Made by a program: the position numbers and the translations under genes
The notes under the pieces: model-generated
Told to the model about the DNA's origin: nothing
What the model saw: only the letters and a program-made list of their open reading frames with translations
Databases searched by the model: none
Assembly: GCA_964391015.1 (NCBI GenBank)
Contig: CAYMKU010000019.1
Coordinates: 8,083 to 72,082, forward strand
Length of the DNA stretch: 64,000 bases
Direction of reading: 5' to 3'
Origin: XYD12-FULL-36-8 sp964391015
GTDB lineage: Bacteria > Bacteroidota > Ignavibacteria > Ignavibacteriales > Ignavibacteriaceae
Shown here: positions 10,242 through 18,260 of the stretch, piece by piece
Layout of the letters: each line of letters opens with the position of its first letter
Position numbering within the stretch: position 1 is the stretch's first letter

Positions 10242-10529
10242 ATGCCAAGGTCGGTTAAAAAAGGTCCTTATATTGAATTAAAATTGTTCAAGAAAATTGA
10301 CCAGCTGAACAAGTCAAATCAAAAAAAGATTATTAAGACATGGTCACGTGCATCTACAATCATTCCAGATTTTGTTGGTCATACAATTGCAGTTCATAAT
10401 GGAAACAAGATGATTCCCATTTATATTACAGAAAACATGGTCGGTCATAAATTGGGTGAGTTTGCTCCGACAAGAATTTTTAGAGGCCATCCGGGGACAA
10501 AAGCTGAAAAATCTACTCAGGTAAAATAA
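10242..10529 (+). CDS. rpsS: 30S ribosomal protein S19
   Basis: Head protein that pairs with S13 at the subunit interface. 95 residues, MPRSVKKGPYIE start and conserved GHKLGEFAPTR motif near the C-terminus. Eight bases separate it from rplB. Confidence 0.98.
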   Translation: MPRSVKKGPYIELKLFKKIDQLNKSNQKKIIKTWSRASTIIPDFVGHTIAVHNGNKMIPIYITENMVGHKLGEFAPTRIFRGHPGTKAEKSTQVK

Positions 10530-10555
10530 ATTTTAGATAAGAAGAAATTTAAATC

Positions 10556-10900
10556 ATGGAAGCACGAGCAGTTTATAGATATATTGGTTCTTCACCGAGG
10601 AAAATGCGATTACTTATTGATCTAATCAGAGGAATGTCGGTTGATAAAGCACTAGATATTTTACATTTTCATCCGAAGCATGCATCAAAAAGTGCAGAGA
10701 AAGTTTTACGGTCAGCCGTTTCAAATCTGATTAATAAAGATGATTCTACTAAGGTTGAAGCATCACATTTATTTGTGAAGGAAGCGTATGTTAATCAAGG
10801 ACCGACAATTAAAAGAATTAGCCCTGCTCCAATGGGGCGTGCTTACAGAATAAGAAAACGATCTTGTCATTTAACTATTGTGGTTTCCACAAAGGAATAA
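10556..10900 (+). CDS. rplV: 50S ribosomal protein L22
   Basis: Globular domain plus the long beta-hairpin that lines the exit tunnel with L4. 114 residues. The hairpin signature GPTIKRISPAPMGRAYRIRK is seen near residues 83-102. Standard length. Confidence 0.98.
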   Translation: MEARAVYRYIGSSPRKMRLLIDLIRGMSVDKALDILHFHPKHASKSAEKVLRSAVSNLINKDDSTKVEASHLFVKEAYVNQGPTIKRISPAPMGRAYRIRKRSCHLTIVVSTKE

Positions 10901-10913
10901 TTTAGGAGGATTT

Positions 10914-11555
10914 TTGGGACAAAAGACTAATCCTGTTGGTTTAAGAGTTGGTGTAATAAGAGGATGGGACTCTAATTGGTACGAAAATAAATCTTACGCA
11001 TTTAAGCTTAGAGAAGATGATAAACTTAGAGATTATGTTAGAAATCGTTTAAAAAAAGCAGGAATATCAAGAATAGTCATTGACCGTACTTCAAAAAATA
11101 TTATTATTACAATTCATACTTCAAGACCAGGAGTTGTGATTGGAAAAAGCGGAAAAGAAATTACACAGCTTGAACAAGAACTTAAGCAAGTTACAGATAA
11201 AGATATTAAAGTTCAGATTTCTGAAATTAAAAGACCGGAACTAGACGCCTATTTGGTTGCGGAAAATATTGCAAGTCAGCTTGCAGGAAGAGTCTCATTT
11301 AGAAGAGCAATGAAAATGGCAATTACTGCTGCAATGCGAATGGGTGCAGAAGGAATAAGAGTAAAATGTTCCGGACGCTTAGGTGGTGCAGAAATGGCAA
11401 GAACTGAACAATATAAAGAGGGCAGGATTCCTCTTCATACGCTTCGAGCAGATATAGATTATGCTGCCGGCAGAGCCGAGACAATTTATGGTTCGCTCGG
11501 AATTAAAGTTTGGGTCTGTCGCGGCGAAATATTAGGTAAAAGAGTTACAGAATAA
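10914..11555 (+). CDS. rpsC: 30S ribosomal protein S3
   Basis: mRNA-entry-site protein with a KH domain. I place the start at TTG 10914 because it gives the family's standard N-terminus (M)GQKTNPVGLRVG and has AGGAGGA just upstream; an in-frame codon further 5' would overlap rplV. This yields 213 residues. The KH GKSGKEI loop lies near residues 80-90 and the C-terminal domain ends GEILGKRVTE. Confidence 0.95.
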   Translation: MGQKTNPVGLRVGVIRGWDSNWYENKSYAFKLREDDKLRDYVRNRLKKAGISRIVIDRTSKNIIITIHTSRPGVVIGKSGKEITQLEQELKQVTDKDIKVQISEIKRPELDAYLVAENIASQLAGRVSFRRAMKMAITAAMRMGAEGIRVKCSGRLGGAEMARTEQYKEGRIPLHTLRADIDYAAGRAETIYGSLGIKVWVCRGEILGKRVTE

Positions 11556-11574
11556 TTTTTGGAGATCATTTATA

Positions 11575-11991
11575 ATGTTAATGCCCAAAAGAGTAAAGTT
11601 TAGGAAAGCACAACGCGGGCGTATGGCAGGCAAAGCTTATCGTGGAAGCTTGGTAGCTTTTGGTGATTTTGGTTTAAAAGCATTAGAGCCGCATTGGATT
11701 ACAAGTCGGCAGATTGAGGCATGTAGGGTAGCGCTTTCCAGAAAAATGAAAAGAGATGGAAAGGTCTGGATAAGAGTTTTTCCGGACAAACCAGTTTCCA
11801 AAAAGCCACTTGAAACTCGTATGGGTAAAGGCAAAGGTGCACCGGAATTTTGGGTTGTAGTTATAAAACCAGGTAGAATACTATTTGAGGTAGGTGGTGT
11901 ATCGCGAGATGTTGCAACTGATGCATTGCAACTTTGTGGATATAAACTTCCAATAAAAACTAAAGTCGTGGCTCGTCCTGACTATGAATAA
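11575..11991 (+). CDS. rplP: 50S ribosomal protein L16
   Basis: Late-assembly protein near the A-site tRNA elbow. 138 residues with the typical MLMPKRVKFRK opening and the MGKGKGAPEFWV motif. Follows rpsC in the usual S10-operon order. Confidence 0.98.
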   Translation: MLMPKRVKFRKAQRGRMAGKAYRGSLVAFGDFGLKALEPHWITSRQIEACRVALSRKMKRDGKVWIRVFPDKPVSKKPLETRMGKGKGAPEFWVVVIKPGRILFEVGGVSRDVATDALQLCGYKLPIKTKVVARPDYE

Positions 11992-12005
11992 GTTGTAAGG
12001 TAAAT

Positions 12006-12242
12006 ATGAAAATTCAAGATATAAGAGAGCTAAAAACTCCAGAGTTAGTCAAGCAAATTGAAGAAGAAAAAAAGAATTTGACGGATTTAAAGTTTGCTCA
12101 TCAATTAAAACAGCTTACGAACACTTCAAAATTGAAAATGTTAAAAAAGGATATTGCTAAAATGCTTACTGTGTTAAATGAAAGATCTCAGGCAGAAAAA
12201 AATTCCGTTAAGCCCAACTCTAAGGAAGGAGCTAAATCCTAA
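12006..12242 (+). CDS. rpmC: 50S ribosomal protein L29
   Basis: Two-helix exit-tunnel rim protein. 78 residues, slightly longer than the usual 63-70 because of a polar C-terminal tail. The core LKFAHQLKQLTNTSKLKMLKK and the following KDIAKMLTVL are recognisable. Its stop is one base before the rpsQ ATG. Confidence 0.95.
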   Translation: MKIQDIRELKTPELVKQIEEEKKNLTDLKFAHQLKQLTNTSKLKMLKKDIAKMLTVLNERSQAEKNSVKPNSKEGAKS

Positions 12243-12243
12243 T

Positions 12244-12501
12244 ATGGAACAACGAGCTTTGCGTAAAACAAGAGTTGGCATTGTTGTCAGTAATAAGATG
12301 GAAAAAACAATTACTGTTGCAATTGAAAGGAAAGTTCAACATCCTATATATAAAAAGTATTTTAAGAAAACTACAAAGCTACTGGCACATGATGAAAAGA
12401 GAGAGTGTGGAATTGGTGACAAGGTGAAGATAATGGAAACTCGTCCATTAAGTAAACTGAAACGTTGGCGTCTTGTTGAAGTGGTGGAAAAAGCGAAGTA
12501 G
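12244..12501 (+). CDS. rpsQ: 30S ribosomal protein S17
   Basis: OB-fold 16S-binding protein. Start chosen at ATG 12244, giving 85 residues beginning MEQRALRKTRVGIVVS; an upstream in-frame ATG would lie inside rpmC and add unrelated sequence. The KMEKTITVAIERKVQHPIY core is conserved. Last gene of the S10 operon. Confidence 0.96.
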   Translation: MEQRALRKTRVGIVVSNKMEKTITVAIERKVQHPIYKKYFKKTTKLLAHDEKRECGIGDKVKIMETRPLSKLKRWRLVEVVEKAK

Positions 12502-12525
12502 CTAACCCGAATTGCTGAGGAAACA

Positions 12526-12894
12526 ATGATTCAAGAAGAAACAAATTTAGTAGTAGCAGATAACTCCGGTGCCAAGAAGGTGAGATGTATCAGAGTTCTT
12601 GGTGGCAGTGGCAGGCAATATGCGAGTGTTGGCGACCTCATTGTCGTATCTGTAAAAACAGCCATACCCAATGGTACTGTAAAAAAGGGAGAAGTATCTC
12701 GAGCAGTTATTGTACGGACTAAAAAGGAAGTTCGAAGAAAAGATGGTTCATATATAAGATTCGATGAAAATGCTGCCGTATTGTTAAATCCTCAGAATGA
12801 ACCAAAAGGAACTAGAATTTTTGGTCCAGTTGCTAGAGAATTGAGGGAGAAACAATTTATGAAGATCGTTTCACTTGCTCCTGAAGTTTTATAA
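12526..12894 (+). CDS. rplN: 50S ribosomal protein L14
   Basis: Subunit-interface protein and docking site for RsfS. 122 residues, MIQEETNLVVADNSGAKK start and GTRIFGPVARELR near the C-terminus. First gene of the spc operon; only 24 bp separate it from rpsQ, so no independent promoter is evident. Confidence 0.98.
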   Translation: MIQEETNLVVADNSGAKKVRCIRVLGGSGRQYASVGDLIVVSVKTAIPNGTVKKGEVSRAVIVRTKKEVRRKDGSYIRFDENAAVLLNPQNEPKGTRIFGPVARELREKQFMKIVSLAPEVL

Positions 12895-12907
12895 GGAAAA
12901 ATTATAA

Positions 12908-13234
12908 ATGAAGATTCGCAAAAATGATAATGTAATGGTAATTGCCGGTAATGATAAAGGTAAATCCGGTAAAGTACTTAAAGTTTTTCCATCAGATTCA
13001 AGAGTGATTGTTGAAGGAATTAACCTTAGAAAAAGACACACAAAACCGAGTCAAAAAAATCCTCAGGGAGGGATTTTGGAGAAAGAAGCATCTATTCATG
13101 TTTCTAATGTTATGTTAGTTGATCCGAAAAATAACACTCCAACCCGTCTTGGGTCTCAAATTATTCTCGATGAAAAAACAAAAAAGAAAAAAAGGATTCG
13201 CGTTAGTAGGATTAGCGGCGAAATGATCCAGTAA
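12908..13234 (+). CDS. rplX: 50S ribosomal protein L24
   Basis: KOW-domain assembly initiator. 108 residues, with the KOW core NDKGKSGKVLKVFP at residues 16-29 and GGILEKEASIHVSNVML in the middle. Normal length. Confidence 0.97.
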   Translation: MKIRKNDNVMVIAGNDKGKSGKVLKVFPSDSRVIVEGINLRKRHTKPSQKNPQGGILEKEASIHVSNVMLVDPKNNTPTRLGSQIILDEKTKKKKRIRVSRISGEMIQ

Positions 13235-13253
13235 AAAATAAATTATTATTAAA

Positions 13254-13931
13254 ATGGCTGATAAAAAAACTAAAACAGAAACTTCGGATAAACAAAGTAA
13301 AGTAAAAGAATCTAAAGATTCCAAAAAAGATTCCAAGAAGACGAAAACTTCTGAAGAGAAGGAAATTAGGATAAAGGTTCGGCTTGCCGATTATTACAAA
13401 GCCGAGATTGTCCCTGCTTTGATGAAAAAGTTTCCTTATACAAGCGTAATGCAAGTACCGAAGCTTCACAAAATAATTGTAAACATGGGTGTTGGAGATG
13501 CAGTTACAGATCAAAAAATTCTTGAAGAAGCCATTAAGGATTTAGAAACAATTACCGGACAGAAAGCAAGTATAAGAAAATCAAAAAAGGCAATTTCTAA
13601 TTTCAAACTGCGGGAAGGTGTAAATATTGGTGCGATGGTTACTCTAAGAAAAGAAAGAATGTTTGAATTTCTTGATAGATTGACAAATATTGCTTTTCCA
13701 CGTGTTCGAGACTTTAGGGGATTATCAGACAAATCGTTTGATGGTCATGGAAATTATTCTGTTGGTATTAAGGAACAGATAATTTTTCCTGAAATTAATT
13801 TTGATAAAGTGACAAGAGTTTTCGGTATGGATATTACTTTTGTTACCAGTGCTCCAACAGATAATGAAGCTTATGAATTGCTTCAATCATTTGGAGTTCC
13901 ATTTAGAAAAAAAGAAATTAAATCAGCTTAG
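13254..13931 (+). CDS. rplE: 50S ribosomal protein L5 with N-terminal lysine-rich extension
   Basis: 5S rRNA-binding protein of the central protuberance. 225 residues against about 180 for most L5. The first 40 or so residues are almost purely Lys, Ser, Asp, Glu and Thr and look disordered; the conserved domain begins near RLADYYKAEIVPAL. The P-site loop and the RDFRGLSDKSFDGHGNYS segment are intact. ATG 13254 is the only good start before the domain and lies 19 bp after rplX, so the extension is probably translated; the alternative, an unrecognised internal start, is not supported by any Met near residue 40. Confidence 0.95.
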   Translation: MADKKTKTETSDKQSKVKESKDSKKDSKKTKTSEEKEIRIKVRLADYYKAEIVPALMKKFPYTSVMQVPKLHKIIVNMGVGDAVTDQKILEEAIKDLETITGQKASIRKSKKAISNFKLREGVNIGAMVTLRKERMFEFLDRLTNIAFPRVRDFRGLSDKSFDGHGNYSVGIKEQIIFPEINFDKVTRVFGMDITFVTSAPTDNEAYELLQSFGVPFRKKEIKSA

Positions 13932-13943
13932 TAAGGAGATTTA

Positions 13944-14213
13944 GTGGCTAAAACAAGTTCAATTGCTAAGGAAGCACGCAGAAGAAGACTTTGTGAAAAG
14001 TATGCAAAGTTAAGAAAAGAACTTAAAGAAAAGGGAGACTATGATGCACTTCAAAAGCTTCCTAAAAATTCTTCTCCGGTAAGATTGCACAATCGGTGTA
14101 TGTTTACGGGTAGAGCGAGAGGTTTTCATAGAAAGTTTGGAGTTTCAAGATTGGTTTTAAGAGAAATGGCTCTTAAAGGTGAAATTCCTGGATTAAAAAA
14201 ATCAAGCTGGTAA
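13944..14213 (+). CDS. rpsN: 30S ribosomal protein S14 (zinc-free form)
   Basis: Head protein in the tRNA-binding cleft. 89 residues, the longer C-minus type: the LHNRCMFTGRARGFHRKFG segment keeps only one of the Cys residues of the zinc form. GTG start with AAGGAG upstream. A zinc-independent S14 with no zinc-type copy beside it suggests the operon does not depend on zinc for this protein. Confidence 0.97.
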   Translation: MAKTSSIAKEARRRRLCEKYAKLRKELKEKGDYDALQKLPKNSSPVRLHNRCMFTGRARGFHRKFGVSRLVLREMALKGEIPGLKKSSW

Positions 14214-14225
14214 CGGAGGAAAAGA

Positions 14226-14621
14226 ATGCGTGTTACTGATCCAATTTCCGATTTCTTAACTAGAATTAGGAATGCTGTTAAAGCAAAAAAAGTTGTTGTT
14301 GAAATTCCTTCATCAAAAATGAAACTTGGGTTAGCAGATATACTTAAGAAAAATAATTTTATTGATGATTACTCAGTTATAGAAGACAATAAGCAGAATG
14401 TTCTGAAGATTCATCTTCGTTATCATAATGGAAGCCCTGCTATTACTGGTTTGCAGAGGATAAGCACACCAGGTTTAAAGGTGTATAAGAAAAATGATGA
14501 GCTTCCTCGTGTTCTTAATGGGTTAGGTGTTGCAATAATCTCAACCTCTAAAGGTTTGCTGACTGATAAGGAAGCACGCAGCAATTCTCTTGGTGGTGAA
14601 GTAGTTTGTTTTGTTTGGTAA
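14226..14621 (+). CDS. rpsH: 30S ribosomal protein S8
   Basis: Central 16S-binding protein, the classical translational repressor of the spc operon in enterobacteria. 131 residues, MRVTDPISDFLTRIRNAVKA start and the C-terminal GGEVVCFVW end. GGAGG sits just upstream. Confidence 0.98.
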   Translation: MRVTDPISDFLTRIRNAVKAKKVVVEIPSSKMKLGLADILKKNNFIDDYSVIEDNKQNVLKIHLRYHNGSPAITGLQRISTPGLKVYKKNDELPRVLNGLGVAIISTSKGLLTDKEARSNSLGGEVVCFVW

Positions 14622-14644
14622 TTTTAAAAATTGGAGTTTAAAAA

Positions 14645-15184
14645 GTGTCTAGAGTTGGTAAAAAACTGATAACAATTCCTAAAGGTGTTACGGTTACTAA
14701 AAATGAAAATGTTATTAAAGTAAAAGGGCCTAAAGGCGAATTACAAACTGAGGTTCACAATAACATTAAGGTTGAAATTAAAGATGGTGAATTATCAGTT
14801 CAAAGGCCGGATGATTTGAAATTAAATAAATCTTTACATGGTTTAACACGTGCTTTAATTCAAAACATGATTAAGGGTGTTACTGAACAGTTTCAAAAGA
14901 CATTAGAGATTGTCGGTGTAGGTTATAAAGCTGAGCAAAAAGGTGAAAACCTCTTGATAAATATTGGCTATTCTCATCCGATTTATTTTATGCCCCCAGC
15001 AGGAATTTCTGTGCAGGCACCAGCTCCAAACCAAGTCGTTATTACAGGAATTGATAAACAGTTGGTTGGAATGGTCGCAGCAAAAATCAGATCATTTAGG
15101 AAACCTGAGCCGTACAAGGGAAAAGGGATCAAATATTCTAATGAACAAATCATTAGAAAAGCCGGTAAGACAGCTGGTAAATAA
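14645..15184 (+). CDS. rplF: 50S ribosomal protein L6
   Basis: Two-domain protein near the GTPase-associated centre. 179 residues. GTG start preceded by TGGAG. The C-terminal signature RSFRKPEPYKGKGIKYSNE is intact. A short ORF in another frame over its 3' half is a shadow. Confidence 0.98.
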   Translation: MSRVGKKLITIPKGVTVTKNENVIKVKGPKGELQTEVHNNIKVEIKDGELSVQRPDDLKLNKSLHGLTRALIQNMIKGVTEQFQKTLEIVGVGYKAEQKGENLLINIGYSHPIYFMPPAGISVQAPAPNQVVITGIDKQLVGMVAAKIRSFRKPEPYKGKGIKYSNEQIIRKAGKTAGK

Positions 15185-15206
15185 TTAAAAGTTTTGGAAA
15201 ATAAAG

Positions 15207-15572
15207 ATGATTAAAAAAAATAAAAATATCAGACTTCGTTCAAAGATTAAAATCAGACACAAAATATCGGGTGCGAAAGAAAAACCCAGATTAACTGTGT
15301 ACAGAAGTTTGAATAATATTTACGCACAATTGATAGACGATTCAGAGGGCAACACTTTAGTTTCTGCTTCTTCACTTTCAAAAGAATTGATAGAAGAATT
15401 AAAGGGCTCTAAAGGAAAAATCAATAAGGGCAAAATAGTTGGTAAGCTTGTTGCGAAAAAAGCTTTGGAAAAAAATATTTCCCAAGTTGTGTTTGATCGA
15501 AATGGTTACCGATATCATGGTAGAGTAAAAGCCATTGCAGATGGTGCTCGTGAGGGAGGTTTAAAATTTTAA
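15207..15572 (+). CDS. rplR: 50S ribosomal protein L18
   Basis: 5S rRNA-binding protein acting with L5. 121 residues, conserved RLTVYRSLNNIYAQLIDD and the C-terminal FDRNGYRYHGRVKAIADGAR. A tRNA gene begins 20 bp after its stop. Confidence 0.98.
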   Translation: MIKKNKNIRLRSKIKIRHKISGAKEKPRLTVYRSLNNIYAQLIDDSEGNTLVSASSLSKELIEELKGSKGKINKGKIVGKLVAKKALEKNISQVVFDRNGYRYHGRVKAIADGAREGGLKF

Positions 15573-15591
15573 CCTCGATTGATTTTGAGAT

Positions 15592-15662
15592 TGCCGGGTC
15601 GTCTAATGGCAGGACTACGCCCTTTGGAGGCGTCTGTAGAGGTTCGAATCCTCTCCCGGCAG
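15592..15662 (+). tRNA. tRNA-Gln (anticodon TTG) inside the spc operon
   Basis: Full cloverleaf by eye. Acceptor TGCCGGG pairs with CCCGGCA; the D arm is GTC/GAC with TAATGGCAG between; the anticodon stem ACGCC/GGCGT closes the loop CTTTGGA with anticodon TTG at 15624-15626; the T stem AGAGG/CCTCT encloses TTCGAAT. The discriminator is G and the CCA end is not fully encoded. It lies in the same orientation between rplR and rpsE, so it is presumably cut from the spc transcript. Confidence 0.95.
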
Positions 15663-15719
15663 CAGATGAATAAGCCAGCAATTAATTTTTATCTAATTTT
15701 TAATAGGTAGCGTTTTCGA

Positions 15720-16229
15720 ATGGAACATAAAACAATTAAAGGAACTGACATCGAAGGATTGAAAGAAAAGGTAGTCCACATCAACCGTGTTGCAAAGGTT
15801 GTAAAAGGTGGAAGAAGATTTAGCTTTAATGCAATTGTTGTTGTCGGTAATGGGAATGGAACCGTTGGCGTTGGTTTAGGTAAAGCAAATGAGGTTACTG
15901 ATGCTATTTCAAAAGGTGTTGACGATGCTAAAAAAAGTTTAGTCAAGGTTAGAGTTTATAGGGGTACAATTCCCCATGAAATCATTGGAAAATATGGTGC
16001 GGGAAAAGTTTTGATTAAACCTGCTTCTCCTGGAACTGGATTAATAGCTGGCGGTGGTGTTCGAGCTGTTTTGGAATCAGCTGGTGTTCAGGATGTTTTA
16101 ACAAAATCACTTGGCTCAAGCAATCCTCATAATCAAGTTAAGGCAACATTAAATGCTTTGCTTTCATTAGTTGATCCAAAAAAGATGGCAGCAAAAAGGA
16201 AAATGGAAGTTAAGGAATTATTTATTTAA
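15720..16229 (+). CDS. rpsE: 30S ribosomal protein S5
   Basis: Translational-fidelity protein at the mRNA entry channel. 169 residues; the double-stranded RNA-binding-like N-domain carries VVHINRVAKVVKGGRRFSFN and the C-domain has KSLGSSNPHNQVKATLNAL. The 5' spacing is larger than elsewhere in the operon because of the preceding tRNA. Confidence 0.98.
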   Translation: MEHKTIKGTDIEGLKEKVVHINRVAKVVKGGRRFSFNAIVVVGNGNGTVGVGLGKANEVTDAISKGVDDAKKSLVKVRVYRGTIPHEIIGKYGAGKVLIKPASPGTGLIAGGGVRAVLESAGVQDVLTKSLGSSNPHNQVKATLNALLSLVDPKKMAAKRKMEVKELFI

Positions 16230-16242
16230 ATATTGATCTGAT

Positions 16243-16428
16243 ATGACTAAATTAAAATTAACGCAGGTTCGTAGTATCATTGATAGGCCTAATAACCAAA
16301 AATTGGTAATTAAAGCATTAGGTTTAGGTAGACCTAATTGGGAAAAAATGCATAATGATACTCCTCAAATCAGAGGGATGGTCCAAAAAGTAAAGCATCT
16401 AGTTAAAGTTGAAGAAATTAAAGATTAA
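16243..16428 (+). CDS. rpmD: 50S ribosomal protein L30
   Basis: Small large-subunit protein, 61 residues, with the diagnostic TQVRSIIDRPNNQKLVIKAL and LGLGRPN motif. Located between rpsE and rplO as is standard in the spc operon. Confidence 0.97.
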   Translation: MTKLKLTQVRSIIDRPNNQKLVIKALGLGRPNWEKMHNDTPQIRGMVQKVKHLVKVEEIKD

Positions 16429-16444
16429 AAATTAAGTTGAGATT

Positions 16445-16903
16445 ATGGATATTCTAAGCAATTTAAAGTACGCTGGTGGTTCAAGAAAAAACCGGAAACG
16501 GGTTGGCAGAGGAGAAGGTTCAGGACATGGCGGCACTTCGGTTAGAGGTATGAATGGACAGCGTTCAAGATCTGGCTCTAAAAAGAAATCTTGGTTTGAA
16601 GGTGGTCAAATGCCTTTACAAAGAAGAATTCCTAAATATGGGTTTACTAATCATTCAAGAGTGGAATATCAAGTTGTTAACTTAGAAGATATTCAAAAAT
16701 TAATTGATGAGAAGAAATTAGCGTCTGAAGTAATAAATCCCGAATTATTAAAAAAATTAGGATTGATATCCACAATTAGACGACCGGTTAAAATATTAGG
16801 AAATGGTGACATCAAAGCAAAACTTCAGTTAGAAGCAAATAGTTTTAGCAAATCCGCAAAAGAAAAAGTTGAAACATCAGGCGGAACAATAAAAAAGATT
16901 TGA
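16445..16903 (+). CDS. rplO: 50S ribosomal protein L15
   Basis: Late-assembly protein with a long Gly/Arg-rich N-terminal arm. 152 residues; GGSRKNRKRVGRGEGSGHGG and the FEGGQMPLQRRIPKYGF segment are typical. It ends in TGA, ten bases before secY. Confidence 0.98.
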   Translation: MDILSNLKYAGGSRKNRKRVGRGEGSGHGGTSVRGMNGQRSRSGSKKKSWFEGGQMPLQRRIPKYGFTNHSRVEYQVVNLEDIQKLIDEKKLASEVINPELLKKLGLISTIRRPVKILGNGDIKAKLQLEANSFSKSAKEKVETSGGTIKKI

Positions 16904-16913
16904 GTAATCCCTA

Positions 16914-18251
16914 ATGTCCAGATTTACAGATACCTTCAGAAATATTTTTAAGATACACGAACTTAGACAACGTATTATTTATACGTTGGTTTTGCTTTTG
17001 ATAGTTCGAGTTGGTGCGCATATTACTCTTCCCGGCATAGATTCCGGATTGTTATCAGAGGCAATGAAGAATCAAACATCCGATAATTTATTCGGATTAT
17101 ATGATTTATTTGTTGGCGGTGCTTTTTCCAATGCTGCAATATTTGCTTTGGGAATAATGCCTTATATCTCTGCTTCGATAATTCTTCAATTATTGGGTGC
17201 AGTTGTTCCTTACTTTCAAAAACTTCAGCAGGAAGGTGAAGAAGGCAGAAAGAAAATAACTCAATTAACACGTTATGGCACAGTGTTAATCTCTGCCATG
17301 CAAGCTTGGGGAGTTACAATTCGATTGTACAATCTTAATCTTCGAGGGATGCCAATTATCCCAGAGCCAATTCAGGGTATGGGCTGGACAATTAGCACAA
17401 TTGTCGTGCTAACTGCCGGAACAATTTTTATGATGTGGCTAGGTGAACAAATAACAGAAAAGGGAATTGGAAATGGTATATCACTTATTATTTTTATAGG
17501 AATTATTAACAGATTTCCTTTTGCTATTCTCGATGAATACAGATTAATATCGGCTGGTACGCGAAGTATTATTATTGAAATTATTATTTTAATATTTATG
17601 GTTCTCATAATTGCAGGTGTAGTTTTAGTTACACAAGGCACAAGGAGAATACCAGTTCAATATGCTAAGCGTGTTGTTGGAAGGAAAGTTTATGGTGGTG
17701 TAACTCAATACATCCCTTTGCGAGTAAATACGGCAGGAGTTATGCCGATTATTTTTGCTCAATCAATTATGTTTATTCCGAATACGGTTTTATCATTCTT
17801 TCCCAATAATGATTTTTTACAGACAATTAATTCGTATTTTCATTATCGATCGGCTATTTATTCGATTATCTATGCGATTATGATAGTGTTCTTCACTTAT
17901 TTTTATACTGCCATCGCATTCAACCCCAAAGATGTTGCTGACAATATGAAAAAACAGGGTGGGTTTATTCCCGGAATCAGACCTGGGAAACAAACATCTG
18001 ATTTTATAGACAATATTTTGACTAAAATTACTCTTCCAGGCTCATTCTTTTTAGCAATAATTGCAATTCTCCCTGCTTTTGTTTCGGCTTGGGGAGTTTC
18101 AGGACAATTTGCGCAATTTTTTGGCGGGACAAGTTTATTAATTGTTGTTGGTGTTGCGTTGGATACACTGCAGCAAATAGAATCTCATTTGTTGATGAGA
18201 CATTACGATGGTTTTATGAAATCAGGAAAAATTAAAGGTAGAAGATATTAA
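16914..18251 (+). CDS. secY: Protein translocase subunit SecY
   Basis: Channel-forming subunit of the Sec translocon in the inner membrane. 445 residues, ten hydrophobic segments. The first TM and plug region (ITLPGIDSG), the EQITEKGIGNGISLIIF segment, and the cytosolic RRIPVQYAKRVVGR loop that contacts SecA and the ribosome are visible. It follows rplO as usual. Adenylate kinase, which commonly lies between secY and map, is absent. Confidence 0.98.
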   Translation: MSRFTDTFRNIFKIHELRQRIIYTLVLLLIVRVGAHITLPGIDSGLLSEAMKNQTSDNLFGLYDLFVGGAFSNAAIFALGIMPYISASIILQLLGAVVPYFQKLQQEGEEGRKKITQLTRYGTVLISAMQAWGVTIRLYNLNLRGMPIIPEPIQGMGWTISTIVVLTAGTIFMMWLGEQITEKGIGNGISLIIFIGIINRFPFAILDEYRLISAGTRSIIIEIIILIFMVLIIAGVVLVTQGTRRIPVQYAKRVVGRKVYGGVTQYIPLRVNTAGVMPIIFAQSIMFIPNTVLSFFPNNDFLQTINSYFHYRSAIYSIIYAIMIVFFTYFYTAIAFNPKDVADNMKKQGGFIPGIRPGKQTSDFIDNILTKITLPGSFFLAIIAILPAFVSAWGVSGQFAQFFGGTSLLIVVGVALDTLQQIESHLLMRHYDGFMKSGKIKGRRY

Positions 18252-18260
18252 TTTTTTTCT

